Assembly (NCBI GenBank): GCA_031394355.1
Contig: JANNSU010000059.1
Location: 186,001 to 250,000 of the forward strand
Source of the DNA: JAEUMY01 sp031394355
GTDB taxonomy: Bacteria > Pseudomonadota > Gammaproteobacteria > Burkholderiales > Usitatibacteraceae
DNA length: 64,000 nt
Reading direction: 5' to 3'
Under the pieces are notes generated by a model. It saw only the letters and a program-made list of their open reading frames with translations, did no database searches and was not told the DNA's origin. Of the stretch, positions 25,542 to 33,996 are shown piece by piece. The stretch's first letter is position 1; every line of letters starts with the position of its first letter. The position numbers and the translations under genes are program-made.

Positions 25542-26318
25542 ATGGCACTCAACAAACCCATCACCCAATGGAAAGGCCTCCGGGTCTGGATCATCGGCGC
25601 ATCCACCGGCATCGGCGCATCGCTGGCCGACGCTTTGCACGCACGTGGCGCGAAGGTGGCGTTGTCCGCCCGCCGTGTGGAACCGCTTGAGGCCATGGTG
25701 CAGCGCTACGGCACCGACCACGCGATCGCGCTTCCGCTCGACATCGTGAAGCTGGACACGATCACGGCTGCCCATGACAAGCTCGTCGCCGCCTGGGGCG
25801 GATACGACCTTGCCATCTTCATGGCCGGCGACTACAAGGCCATGCGCGCCTGGGAAATCGATCTGGAGGTCGCGCGCAACATGATCGACATCAACCTCAA
25901 CGGCTTCTACAACAGTCTGTCGTTGGTCGTGCCGCAGCTCATGAAGCAGGGCAAAGGCGGCGTGGCGCTGGTGTCCAGCGTGGCCGGCTATCGCGGCCTG
26001 CCCAAGAGTCTCGTCTATGGGCCGACCAAGGCGGCACTCATCAATCTCGCCGAGACCTTGTATCTCGACCTGCAGCCGCGCGGGCTCGATGTGTACGTCA
26101 TCAATCCGGGTTTCGTGAAGACGCCGCTCACCGCGCAGAATGACTTCACCATGCCGCACCTCATCACGCCGGAAGAAGCAGCTACATCGATCATTGCAGG
26201 CTTCGAGGATGGCGACTTCGAGATTCACTTCCCCAAGGCGTTCACGCGCCAGCTCAAGTTCCTGCGTCTCCTGCCGTACAAGCTCTATTTTGCCGCCGTG
26301 AGGAAGGCAGTGAAGTGA
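25542..26318 (+). CDS. Short-chain dehydrogenase/reductase
   Basis: NAD(P)-dependent oxidoreductase of 258 residues. Seen: Rossmann motif VWIIGASTGIGASLADALHARGAKVALSARR, the NMIDINLNGFY segment, the catalytic pair Y-x3-K in SLVYGPTKAALINLAETL preceded by ALVSSVAGY, and PGFVKTPLT. The ATG at 25542 follows an AGGA ribosome site; the frame extends 12 codons upstream into the repeat and is not used. The stop overlaps the next ATG by 1 nt (TGATG). SDRs of this type are regular members of Cfa/DUF1365/DUF3833 clusters; the substrate is unknown. Confidence 0.88.
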   Translation: MALNKPITQWKGLRVWIIGASTGIGASLADALHARGAKVALSARRVEPLEAMVQRYGTDHAIALPLDIVKLDTITAAHDKLVAAWGGYDLAIFMAGDYKAMRAWEIDLEVARNMIDINLNGFYNSLSLVVPQLMKQGKGGVALVSSVAGYRGLPKSLVYGPTKAALINLAETLYLDLQPRGLDVYVINPGFVKTPLTAQNDFTMPHLITPEEAATSIIAGFEDGDFEIHFPKAFTRQLKFLRLLPYKLYFAAVRKAVK

Positions 26319-26740
26319 TGAAGACGGTCGATGAGCTGGTCACGTACTTCGAGACACTGACACCAGCTGCCGTCGCGGACATGGCCGAGTTCTATACCGA
26401 GGAGGCGTATTTCCGCGATCCGTTCAACGAGGTCACCGGACTTGCGAATATTCGCCCCATCTTCGATCACATGTTCGAGGCGATGCATGCGCCGCGCTTC
26501 GTCATTCTGGAGCGGGTGATACAGGGCGACAGTGTCGTGCTGACCTGGGACTTCACGTTCCGCATCAAGCGGTACCAGCCCGAGGTCAAGCAAACCATCC
26601 ACGGCCTGTCATTGCTGAAGCTCGCAGCCGATGGCCGCGTGCGCTGGCATCGCGACTACTGGGATGCGGCGGGAGAGTTGTACGAGAAGCTGCCTGTCGT
26701 TGGCGCGTTGATGCGCTGGCTGAAGCGGAAGATGGGTTAG
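26318..26740 (+). CDS. SnoaL-like / NTF2-fold protein
   Basis: A 140-residue small alpha+beta barrel protein, last in the lipid block. Seen: TVDELVTYFETLTPAAVADMAEFYTEEAYFRDPFNEVTG, VLTWDFTFRI, IHGLSLLKLAADGRVRWHRDYWDAAGELYEKLPVVG, the usual SnoaL-like pattern with an acidic/aromatic pocket. No catalytic role is assigned. The ATG at 26318 is preferred to the GTG at 26315. The palindrome at 26444 encodes ANIR in GLANIRPIFDHM, at the point where related proteins usually carry a similar I-R segment. Confidence 0.82.
   Translation: MKTVDELVTYFETLTPAAVADMAEFYTEEAYFRDPFNEVTGLANIRPIFDHMFEAMHAPRFVILERVIQGDSVVLTWDFTFRIKRYQPEVKQTIHGLSLLKLAADGRVRWHRDYWDAAGELYEKLPVVGALMRWLKRKMG
26444..26455. repeat. Iterated palindrome, copy 11
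   Basis: Exact; in the SnoaL-like gene, ANIR frame. Confidence 0.9.
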
Positions 26741-26754
26741 CGTGCCCAAGTCAC

Positions 26755-27618
26755 CTACTTGGGGGAAGCAGAATTCGCATTGGCTGGTTTTGGAATCAAG
26801 TATTTGAGCCGACGAGATTGGATGTCGTACTTGGCAACGTATTTTCTCATTCCGACGTACAGGGTATTGCCGTCTGGGCTGAGCACAGATGAGTTGGGGT
26901 AAAGCCTATCCCACGGCAGGTTTCGAACTATGTGCTCCATCTTCAGGTCGAGCGTGACTTTGGCAATCGAGTCTCGAAGGACAATCAGCATCGAACCGTC
27001 TGGCACCAAGGCCACAGTGATTGGAGCGGAAGGCAATGTAAGCAACGTCCGAACCTGCCATTGGACCGTGGCCGGCCTGAAAATTTCAATGAGCGACCCT
27101 CTGGACGTGGTCAAGTGGGAGAGCCCTTCAATTCCCAAGTTCCGACCGTTCAGCCTGAAAAGCTCAACTATCTGGTGATCTGATATCCGATAGTTTTGTT
27201 GGCCATCCGGGCTGATCCAATAGAGTCCTGCGCTGAATTCGCCGCCATTGAATCCTACGATCCAGCCGCTCTCGACCCCTTGGACGGCGTGAGCGCCGTA
27301 GAATAGATCCGCCTTGGCCGAGAACGGGATCTTACTTGCCCGCTCCCTTTCTGATTCCTGCTGAGAGAATGGCTTTGCCACTGGTTTTCCATTTTCAATG
27401 CCCACGCTCCATGCAAAGGGGGAGTGGTTGGCAATTGCTTCCCATTTTTCGTTGCCCATGAGTCGTGAAAGCGGCGGACCAGATGCTTCAATCCATTCTG
27501 ACAATTCAGTTGAATGTTTGAAAGATTGTTTCTCAACTGTTGCTTCTTGGGACGAGGCTGTTTCTACAAAGGAAAAGCCAATCATCAAGAGGCAGCCAAA
27601 GATTGCAGCAGGGTGCAT
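26755..27618 (-). CDS. Secreted hypothetical protein, beta-propeller-like end
   Basis: A 287-residue protein with a likely signal peptide (MHPAAIFGCLLMIGFSFVETASSQ). The body is not recognised. The last third has short propeller-like strands (PITVALVPDGSMLIVLRDSIAKVTLDLKMEHIVRNL, SVLSPDGNTLYVGMRKYVAKYDIQSRRL). The DNA is more AT-rich than its surroundings and carries no palindrome, suggesting recent acquisition. It converges on the SnoaL-like gene with 14 bp between the stops; a 7-bp stem (CCCAAGT/ACTTGGG, 26745-26763) spans that gap and may end transcription from either side, though without a T-tract. Confidence 0.65.
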   Translation of the reverse strand: MHPAAIFGCLLMIGFSFVETASSQEATVEKQSFKHSTELSEWIEASGPPLSRLMGNEKWEAIANHSPFAWSVGIENGKPVAKPFSQQESERERASKIPFSAKADLFYGAHAVQGVESGWIVGFNGGEFSAGLYWISPDGQQNYRISDHQIVELFRLNGRNLGIEGLSHLTTSRGSLIEIFRPATVQWQVRTLLTLPSAPITVALVPDGSMLIVLRDSIAKVTLDLKMEHIVRNLPWDRLYPNSSVLSPDGNTLYVGMRKYVAKYDIQSRRLKYLIPKPANANSASPK

Positions 27619-27631
27619 TGCTGTCGAATTC

Positions 27632-29050
27632 CTAATTGGGCAAAGCGAGCCGTTCCAGCACCACTAACCACCCCGGAATCGGCACCCCGGCTTCCTTGCG
27701 GATCGGCGTTTCCACCGCATTGGTGATGCTGAAGCCGTGTTCCGCAGCGAGGCGCTCGATGTACACCTTCGATTGCGCAAACCGGCTGGTCTCGCGCAGC
27801 ATGTAGTCGCTGCCTTCCAGCAGCTCGATCGAAAAGCCGAAGCGGCCACCTTGGCGCAGCACGCGCGCCACTTCTGCGAATATTCGCGAGAGATCGCCCA
27901 CATAGACGAACACGTCCGTTGCCGCAACGACGTCTGCAGACTGCGCCGGTTCGTCTGCCAGGAACTGGGTGAGCTCTGCCTGTACCACGCGTTGGTAGGC
28001 GCCGCTTTCACGACAGCGCTCCACCATGGCGGCAGCCAGGTCGGCGCCGATGATGCTGCGCGCGCGGCTTCGGATCGCCTTGCCGAAGAGACCTGTGCCG
28101 CAACCGAGGTCGATCACATCAACCGGGTCGCGAGTGGCCAGCCATGGCTGCAGCAGCGTCATCAGTTCAGCGGGAATCTGGTAGCCCAGTGTGTCGACAA
28201 GATGAGACTCGAAGCGCGGTGCCAGGTCGTCAAAGACCTTCTGCACGAACACATCGGGTGCGGCCGCGGGTGATTCCCCGCGCAGTGCTGCGAGGGCGAA
28301 ACGTGCGGAGGCGTTGCCCGGTTGCACGGCGAGCAATGCTTCGAATTGGTTGGCCGCTTCCGCATGCTGGCCCAGCGCCTGCAACTGCTCTGCCAGATTC
28401 TGCAGCGCCTCGGCGAAGCTGGGTGCCAGTGACAGGGCCTTGCGGAAGGCGGCGACAGCCTCTTCGCGCCGACCCAGCCGTACCAGTGAGTTGCCCAGAT
28501 TGTTGTAGGGCACGGCGAAGTCAGGGCGTACCTTTATGGCCTGCTGAAACAGATTCATCGCCTCGTCATGCCGCCCTTGCGCCTGCAACAGATTGCCAAG
28601 ATTGTTGAGCGCTTCCAGGAAGGCCGGGCGCTGCACCAACGCTTGCCGGTAGCTGCGAATTGCGCCGTCGGTATCGCCGGATTGCGCCAGCGCGAGGCCC
28701 AGGTTGTAGTGTGCCTCGGTCAACATCGGATTGAGCCGGAGCGCATCCCGATAGCGTTTGGGCGACTCGGTTACCCTGCCCAACTGGTCAAGGAGGGTGC
28801 CGATCTGGAAGTGGATCATCGCGTTGCCACGATCGCGTTCCAGCGCCTGCTGCATGGCGGCCAGCGCGGTGGTGGCATCGCCACGCATCGCGGCACTCAT
28901 GCCGGCGGCGTAGTGCACGTCGGCGTTGTGTGGAAACTGCTGGATGAGTGCCTGAATCAGCGACTCGGCCTGATCAGCGTTGCCATCATTAAGTAGTTGC
29001 GCCGCCTGCCGCAGGGCTTGGACCGCCTGCGGCGGGAGGGCAACGGACAT
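27632..29050 (-). CDS. TPR-repeat protein fused to a class I methyltransferase
   Basis: A 472-residue fusion. Seen: about seven tetratricopeptide repeats over residues 1-260 (for example AEAHYNLGLALAQSGDTDGAIRSYRQAL, PAFLEALNNLGNLLQAQGRHDEAMNLFQQAI), then a SAM methyltransferase domain with VDVIDLGCGTGLFGKAIRSRARSIIGADLAAAMVERC and ADVVAATDVFVYVGDLSRIFAEVARVLRQGGRF. It resembles the TPR-methyltransferases seen in many proteobacteria; the target is unknown. The DolP-like gene lies only 3 nt upstream, so they are probably co-transcribed. A palindrome at 27876 encodes RIFA in the region before motif post-II. Confidence 0.85.
   Translation of the reverse strand: MSVALPPQAVQALRQAAQLLNDGNADQAESLIQALIQQFPHNADVHYAAGMSAAMRGDATTALAAMQQALERDRGNAMIHFQIGTLLDQLGRVTESPKRYRDALRLNPMLTEAHYNLGLALAQSGDTDGAIRSYRQALVQRPAFLEALNNLGNLLQAQGRHDEAMNLFQQAIKVRPDFAVPYNNLGNSLVRLGRREEAVAAFRKALSLAPSFAEALQNLAEQLQALGQHAEAANQFEALLAVQPGNASARFALAALRGESPAAAPDVFVQKVFDDLAPRFESHLVDTLGYQIPAELMTLLQPWLATRDPVDVIDLGCGTGLFGKAIRSRARSIIGADLAAAMVERCRESGAYQRVVQAELTQFLADEPAQSADVVAATDVFVYVGDLSRIFAEVARVLRQGGRFGFSIELLEGSDYMLRETSRFAQSKVYIERLAAEHGFSITNAVETPIRKEAGVPIPGWLVVLERLALPN
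27876..27887. repeat. Iterated palindrome, copy 12
   Basis: Exact; in the TPR-methyltransferase gene (leftward), RIFA frame (LSRIFAEVARVL). Confidence 0.9.
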
Positions 29051-29053
29051 GGG

Positions 29054-29644
29054 TCAGGCCTTCGTTGGTGCGGTCGTGATGTACTCGAATGATTTCACCA
29101 CACGGCTCACGCCGGCGGTGGTGCGAGCGATCTCGGCAGCGGCATCCCCTTCAGCCTGGGTCACGATGCCCAGCAGGTAGACCACGCTGTTCTCGGTCAC
29201 GACCTTGACATGGTTGGGTGACACTTTGCCGTTGCCGATCAGGCGGGCCTTGACGTTGCTGGTGACCAGTCCATCGCTGCCGCGGGTGGCCAGCGAGGTG
29301 TTCCCGGCCACGGCGAGCTCGTTGGTGACGTTGCGCACGCTGGGCACACCGCGAACGATCTCCTCCATTTGCTTCTTCGCCTCCTCGCTGGGTGCCTGGC
29401 CGACCAGCAGCACCGTCAGGTTGTAACTCACCGCGATCACATGGGCGTCCTTGAAGCGCTCCCGGATGCGCGAGGACGCTTTCCATTCGATGCTTTCGTC
29501 CTCCAGCTGGAAGCCGGGTGTACGACGGTCATCCACGACGAGCGCTGCGCCGACGATGCCGGTGGCAGCCAGCGTGAAGCAGCCGGACAGGAGCGGGGTG
29601 ACCAAGGCGATGAAAATCAGGGTGGCGTAACGGGTCAGACGCAT
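29054..29644 (-). CDS. dolP: BON-domain outer-membrane lipoprotein, DolP/YraP-like
   Basis: A 196-residue lipoprotein. Seen: lipobox LLSGC (MRLTRYATLIFIALVTPLLSGCF), a GAALVVDDRRTPGFQLEDESIEWK segment typical of YraP/DolP, and two BON domains (about 55-115 and 120-190: SSRIRERFKDAHVIAVSYNLTVLLVGQAPSEEAKKQ; ARLIGNGKVSPNHVKVVTENSVVYLLGIVTQAEGDAA). In E. coli, DolP binds anionic lipids and supports envelope integrity at division sites. The ATG at 29644 starts the signal peptide. The lpoA-yraN-dolP order matches E. coli, but the diaA gene usually found between yraN and dolP is missing. Confidence 0.88.
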   Translation of the reverse strand: MRLTRYATLIFIALVTPLLSGCFTLAATGIVGAALVVDDRRTPGFQLEDESIEWKASSRIRERFKDAHVIAVSYNLTVLLVGQAPSEEAKKQMEEIVRGVPSVRNVTNELAVAGNTSLATRGSDGLVTSNVKARLIGNGKVSPNHVKVVTENSVVYLLGIVTQAEGDAAAEIARTTAGVSRVVKSFEYITTAPTKA

Positions 29645-29732
29645 GGCGAACCTCCGATTAATGTGGACTGAATCGACGCGCATTCTACGCCTTGCACGTG
29701 TCGGGCTGATCCGTGGATCCTCTGCACAGGCC

Positions 29733-30080
29733 TCAGGCGCTGAACGCATCGCGGATCCATTCGATGCGAGCCGGGTCGAGTGCATCCATCGCGACCACAT
29801 CGAAGCGGCAGGGAGGCTGCTTCCCCAGACCCGCGAGATAGTGCTGCGCGGCGATGATGATGCACTGCTGTTTGCGACTGGCTACACTTTCTGCAGCGCT
29901 GCCAAAGCCCTTGTGCGTACGCAGCCGCACTTCGACGAAGACCAGCGCAGTGCCATCTTGCATGATGAGATCGATTTCGCCGCCACGACAGCGATGGTTG
30001 CGTGCAACCACCTTGAGACCGCGACCGGCGAGAAATTGTTCCGCCAAGGCCTCGGCCTGGGCGCCGGGTGTGCTACTCAA
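29733..30080 (-). CDS. yraN: YraN family protein (UPF0102)
   Basis: A 115-residue predicted nuclease-fold protein. Seen: GAQAEALAEQFLAGRGLKVVARNHRCRGGEIDLIMQDGTALVFVEVRLRTHKGFGSAAESV, the complete UPF0102 signature with the restriction-endonuclease-like residues (E in GEIDLI, E-V-R in FVEVR). It overlaps the end of lpoA by 8 nt. The molecular role is not established in any organism I know. Confidence 0.92.
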   Translation of the reverse strand: MSSTPGAQAEALAEQFLAGRGLKVVARNHRCRGGEIDLIMQDGTALVFVEVRLRTHKGFGSAAESVASRKQQCIIIAAQHYLAGLGKQPPCRFDVVAMDALDPARIEWIRDAFSA

Positions 30081-31242
30081 CCTTGGCGTAGGGCGTCGGC
30101 CGCCCGTCGCGGAATTCGGTCGGTGTGAGACTCCGCAGCACCTGGCCGGAGGAGTCCAGCCTCAGCTTGCCCGTCACGCCATCAGACGGCACCTTTTGCA
30201 TCTCGCGAGTTTGCATCAGCGCAATACGCCAGGCATCAATGCCCAGCGCATACAACCGTTCTTGTTCGATGCCGGTGGTAGCGGGCGGACGCGGATACAC
30301 CATCACCGCCGGATGGTCCGGCTGCACGAACCAGGGCATGTCGAGAAAGCGCACACCATCCATATCCACGTTCGTGACCGCATCTGCACGCGGATCGATG
30401 GACATGGTCGTGGCATAGGCCGTCATCCAGATCGGCACATACGGCCGCACCGTGCGCGCACCAGTGACGTCGGTTGCGATGAACACCATGTCGTTACGCA
30501 GGTTTTCCAGCTTTGGCCGGATGCCTTGCGCCGCCGCGATATCGCCGCCGAACGGGATGCGCAGGACAATCTGTCCGCCGAGCCGCGTCCATTCCTTTTC
30601 GAAGGCATCCTGAATGCGTTTGGCCAATCCCCCGCTGCCGTGAATCACCGTGGCCAGCTTGGCCCCTTCGCTCTGGGCAAGCTGTGCCAGGAGGCGTGCT
30701 TCCTGATCCAGACCGAGTGAAATGAAATGGAAACGTGGCGAGACCGATGCATCCGGCGTATTCAATGCCAGCATGGGCAGATCCTGCTGGCGCAGACTCT
30801 GGCGCGCGAGGACGGTGGCGCCATCCCGCGTGAGGCCGCCGACAATCAGCACCGCGCCTGCATTCAGCGCAGTGCGAATATTCGCAGTGAGCCCGGCATC
30901 CTCGTCTTCCGCGCTGTAGACCCGCACGGGCAGCGTGCCCTTGGTTTCCGCTGCAGCGCCGGCCAGAAAGCCCTGTTGCACACTATCCGCCACGGAGCCG
31001 AATGCCGGTGATGCGGTCGGAAGGAGGAGCGCGATGTGTTCGCGCGGTGGCGGTGGCGGAGCCTTGGCATCCGTTGCCGTCGGCAGCGTGTCTGGCTGGA
31101 TGGGTACGGGTGTCTGGGGCGTCGGCTGCGTGGTTCGCGACTCGGTCACATCCACCGGCCGCTGTGCAGGGGGGGCGGCGCAGGCGCACAATAGCGCCGC
31201 CAGACCTATCCACAAACCATGTCGAATTCCGCTGCAGCGCAT
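30073..31242 (-). CDS. lpoA: Penicillin-binding protein activator, LpoA/LppC family
   Basis: Outer-membrane lipoprotein of 389 residues that activates PBP1A peptidoglycan synthesis in E. coli. Seen: a signal with a lipobox-like LLCAC (GLWIGLAALLCACAAPP), a proline-rich linker, and a periplasmic-binding-protein-like domain (HIALLLPTASPAFGSVADSVQQGFLAGAA...LIVGGLTRDGATVLARQSLRQQDLPMLALNTPD). The N-terminal TPR domain of enteric LpoA is absent: this is the short LppC-like form. An ATG at 31251 is also possible. The 5' end overlaps the divergent rsmI start, as in many proteobacteria. A palindrome at 30874 encodes ANIR. Confidence 0.85.
   Translation of the reverse strand: MRCSGIRHGLWIGLAALLCACAAPPAQRPVDVTESRTTQPTPQTPVPIQPDTLPTATDAKAPPPPPREHIALLLPTASPAFGSVADSVQQGFLAGAAAETKGTLPVRVYSAEDEDAGLTANIRTALNAGAVLIVGGLTRDGATVLARQSLRQQDLPMLALNTPDASVSPRFHFISLGLDQEARLLAQLAQSEGAKLATVIHGSGGLAKRIQDAFEKEWTRLGGQIVLRIPFGGDIAAAQGIRPKLENLRNDMVFIATDVTGARTVRPYVPIWMTAYATTMSIDPRADAVTNVDMDGVRFLDMPWFVQPDHPAVMVYPRPPATTGIEQERLYALGIDAWRIALMQTREMQKVPSDGVTGKLRLDSSGQVLRSLTPTEFRDGRPTPYAKVE
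30874..30885. repeat. Iterated palindrome, copy 13
   Basis: Exact, TGCGAATATTCGCA; in lpoA (leftward), ANIR frame (LTANIRTALN). Confidence 0.9.
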
Positions 31243-32115
31243 CCTGACCATCCGAAAGTGAAGTCGCCCGCATTATATGTGGTCGCGACACCCATCGGGA
31301 ATCTGGGCGACATCACCCAGCGCGCGCTCGACGTGCTGCGCGGCGTCGACGCCATCGCGGCAGAGGACACGCGCCACAGCCGCGTGCTGCTGGACCACTT
31401 CGGCATCAGTACGCGAATATTCGCAGTGCATGAGCACAATGAGCGCGCCGGCGCGGCGGGCATCGTCAAGCTGCTCGACCAGGGCCGGGCCGTGGCACTC
31501 ATCACCGATGCCGGCACGCCGGCCGTGAGCGATCCGGGCGCGCAGGTGGTGAACGCGGTGCGCGAGGCGGGGCACACGGTGGTGCCCATCCCGGGCGCCA
31601 GTGCGCTCACTGCGGCGCTCAGCGTGGCGGGCATTTCAGCCGGGCCGGTGACGTTTTGCGGCTTCCTGCCGGTGAAGGGCGGCCAGCGCCGCACGTGGCT
31701 TGATGCGCATCGCCACGATGTTGCGGCGCTCGTCTGCTATGAGTCGCCGCATCGCATACTGGAAACATTGGAAGACATCGTCGCGGTGCTGGGCGAGGCG
31801 CGGCCCATCGTCATCTGCCGCGAGCTCACCAAACGGTTCGAGACCATTCTCGCCGGTGGTGCGGGCGAGCTGCTCTCACGGGTACGTGACGACACTGACC
31901 AGCAGCGCGGAGAATTTGCGCTGGTCATTCATGGCGCGCCAGTGCAGGATGACGCTGGAGCCGTTGATGCGGAACGCGTGCTCGGCATTCTGCTGGCGGA
32001 GTTGCCGACGAAACAGGCGGCTGCTCTGGCGGCAGACATTACCGGTCGCAAAAAGAATGAGCTTTACGAACTCGCGCTGCGATTGAAGCGCGAAGGTGCA
32101 GAACCCACTGAATGA
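31219..32115 (+). CDS. rsmI: 16S rRNA (cytidine-1402-2'-O)-methyltransferase
   Basis: Methylates the ribose of C1402 in the decoding centre. Seen: 298 residues; tetrapyrrole-methylase fold with LYVVATPIGNLGDITQRALDVL, AAEDTRHSRVLLDHFGI, ALITDAGTPAVSDPG, VPIPGASALTAALSVAG and FLPVKGGQRR, all diagnostic of RsmI. The start overlaps the divergent lpoA start region. A palindrome at 31413 encodes RIFA in STRIFAVHEHNE, where relatives carry a similar R-[LIF]-hydrophobic-A stretch. Confidence 0.95.
   Translation: MSNSAAAHPDHPKVKSPALYVVATPIGNLGDITQRALDVLRGVDAIAAEDTRHSRVLLDHFGISTRIFAVHEHNERAGAAGIVKLLDQGRAVALITDAGTPAVSDPGAQVVNAVREAGHTVVPIPGASALTAALSVAGISAGPVTFCGFLPVKGGQRRTWLDAHRHDVAALVCYESPHRILETLEDIVAVLGEARPIVICRELTKRFETILAGGAGELLSRVRDDTDQQRGEFALVIHGAPVQDDAGAVDAERVLGILLAELPTKQAAALAADITGRKKNELYELALRLKREGAEPTE
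31413..31424. repeat. Iterated palindrome, copy 14
   Basis: Exact; in rsmI, RIFA frame. Confidence 0.9.
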
Positions 32116-32154
32116 CCCAGCCGTATACCTTTCCACCGCTCCTGACACCGACCC

Positions 32155-33192
32155 ATGCAAGAACTGACCCTGATTCAACCTGACGACTGGCACCTGCATC
32201 TGCGCGATGGACAAGCCATGGCGGCCGTCCTGCCTGATACCGCCATGCGCTTCGGCCGCGCCATCGTCATGCCCAACCTTAAGCCGCCCATTACCACCGT
32301 CACAGCGGCTGCCGAGTATCGGGATCGCATCCAGTCCGCGCTGCCGTTGGGCTCACGCTTCGAGCCGCTGATGACGCTCTACCTCACGGACAACACCACA
32401 CCCGAAGAAATCAGGAAGGCCAAGGCGTCCGGATTCGTGCATGCAGTGAAGTACTACCCGGCCGGGGCCACGACCAACTCTGACGCGGGTGTCACGAATA
32501 TTCGCAAGTGCGATGCTGTGTTCGATGCAATGCAGGCAGTCGGCATGCCGCTGCTGCTGCATGGCGAGGTCATCGATGGCGACGTTGATGTATTCGACCG
32601 CGAAGCTGTGTTCATCGAGCGCCACCTGAAGCCGCTCGTGGAGCGCTTTCCCGGGCTGCGCATCGTGCTGGAGCACATCACCACATCGCAGGCGGCCGAG
32701 TTCGTGACCGCTGCTGGACCGAACGTTGCGGCCACCATCACTGCGCATCACCTGCTCATGAATCGCAATGCCATCTTCAAAGGCGGATTGCGCCCGCACC
32801 ACTACTGCCTGCCCGTGCTGAAGCGCGAGACGCATCGCCTGGCGCTGGTCAACGCCGCGACCAGCGGCAACAGCAAGTTCTTCCTCGGCACCGACAGCGC
32901 GCCGCACCCGAAGAGCACCAAGGAGTCGCAATGCTGCGGTGCTGGGTTGTACACCGCGCATGCCGGCATCGAGCTGTACGCTGAACTCTTCGCTGGCGAG
33001 AAAGCGCTCCCCAGGCTGGAAGGCTTCGCCAGCCGTCACGGCCCGGCGTTCTATGGCCTGCCAGTGAACGATTCGCGCGTGACGTTGATCGCCGAAGCGT
33101 GGAAGGTGCCGGAGCGACTGCCCTTCCTCGACAACGATCCGCTCACGCCGATGCGCGCGGGGGAGGAGATTGGTTGGCGGTTGGCGCGGTGA
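32155..33192 (+). CDS. pyrC: Dihydroorotase (class II)
   Basis: Cyclises carbamoyl aspartate to dihydroorotate in pyrimidine synthesis. Seen: 345 residues with the zinc motif DDWHLHLRDG at residues 11-20, the carboxylated-lysine segment HAVKYYPAGATTNSDAGV, LLLHGEV, LEHITT and FFLGTDSAPHP. Length and motifs match the E. coli-type PyrC. It is 39 nt downstream of rsmI and overlaps the DUF3025 start (GTGA). A one-mismatch palindrome at 32494 encodes TNIR right after the conserved SDAGV. Confidence 0.96.
   Translation: MQELTLIQPDDWHLHLRDGQAMAAVLPDTAMRFGRAIVMPNLKPPITTVTAAAEYRDRIQSALPLGSRFEPLMTLYLTDNTTPEEIRKAKASGFVHAVKYYPAGATTNSDAGVTNIRKCDAVFDAMQAVGMPLLLHGEVIDGDVDVFDREAVFIERHLKPLVERFPGLRIVLEHITTSQAAEFVTAAGPNVAATITAHHLLMNRNAIFKGGLRPHHYCLPVLKRETHRLALVNAATSGNSKFFLGTDSAPHPKSTKESQCCGAGLYTAHAGIELYAELFAGEKALPRLEGFASRHGPAFYGLPVNDSRVTLIAEAWKVPERLPFLDNDPLTPMRAGEEIGWRLAR
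32494..32505. repeat. (A)CGAATATTCGC, one-mismatch copy in pyrC
   Basis: 11/12 match; NIR frame (GVTNIRKCD). The first mismatch turns Ala into Thr. Confidence 0.6.
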
Positions 33193-33986
33193 GCCTGGCC
33201 TGGCGTGAGGGTTGCGCACTGGTGGCGCATCCGGCATTCGCTTCGGTCCGCGAGGCTTGGCAAACAGTTGATGCAGCGACCTGGCCAGAGTTGCCCGCGT
33301 TGAATGCCTTGATCGAGGGACACGCGAATATTCGCAATGCGCCGATGCGTTTTGTGGCGCCTGCTGGCGACGCGTCTGCCGCCAACTATGAGCGCGGTAT
33401 CGCCATCAGCGGAGAAATCCCGACTCGCAACAACTGGCACGACCTGTTCAATGCCTTGGCATGGGCAAGCTGGCCAGACGCCAAGGCTGCGATTTCAGAG
33501 ATGCACCTTCGGCACATCGAAGCCAACCTGGATTCGGCTGCGCGTGGCCCCGTACGCGACGCACTGACGCTTCTCGACGAAAGTGGTGCGGTGGTGATTG
33601 GTGATCCACCAATGCTAGATGCAATTCGAGGGTTTCGCTGGCGCGAGGTCTTTGTTGAGCGCCGCGACGATTGGGGAAAGCGTACGTCGGTGCTGCTGTT
33701 CGGCCACGCTTTAATGGAGCAGATGCTGAATCCGCGGATTGGATTGACGGCGAAATGCGTGCTGCTGGAAGCGGAAACCGTTTTTAACAACGTCGATGCA
33801 CGCCTTGCAGCCTACCTTCTCAACCCGGCGAATATCCGCACTCCTCGAGATCTGCATCCGCTGCCCGTCCTCGGCATTCCCGGCTGGGACGCGCGCAATG
33901 AATCCCCGGATTTTTACGACAACACGGACTACTTCCGCCCCGGCAGATTGCGCGACCAAAAGAGTGAGCCCAACGCCGACGCGTAG
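33189..33986 (+). CDS. DUF3025 family protein
   Basis: A 265-residue protein of the DUF3025 family. Seen: RGIAISGEIPTRNNWHDLFNALAWASWPDAKAAISEMHLRHIEAN, the family core, and VFVERRDDWGKRTSVLLFGHALMEQML plus the C-terminal LHPLPVLGIPGWD. Function unknown. The GTG at 33189 overlaps the pyrC stop; the frame runs further up inside pyrC but that part is shadow. It carries one exact palindrome (33325, ANIR) and one near-copy (33828, PANIR) within 500 nt. The stop lies about 10 nt before the rnpB 5' end. Confidence 0.85.
   Translation: MSLAWREGCALVAHPAFASVREAWQTVDAATWPELPALNALIEGHANIRNAPMRFVAPAGDASAANYERGIAISGEIPTRNNWHDLFNALAWASWPDAKAAISEMHLRHIEANLDSAARGPVRDALTLLDESGAVVIGDPPMLDAIRGFRWREVFVERRDDWGKRTSVLLFGHALMEQMLNPRIGLTAKCVLLEAETVFNNVDARLAAYLLNPANIRTPRDLHPLPVLGIPGWDARNESPDFYDNTDYFRPGRLRDQKSEPNADA
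33325..33336. repeat. Iterated palindrome, copy 15
   Basis: Exact; in the DUF3025 gene, ANIR frame (GHANIRNAPM). Confidence 0.9.
33828..33839. repeat. GCGAATATCCGC, one-mismatch copy in the DUF3025 gene
   Basis: 11/12 match; NPANIRTPRDL, still read as ANIR. Confidence 0.5.
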
Positions 33987-33996
33987 AATGCGAGGC

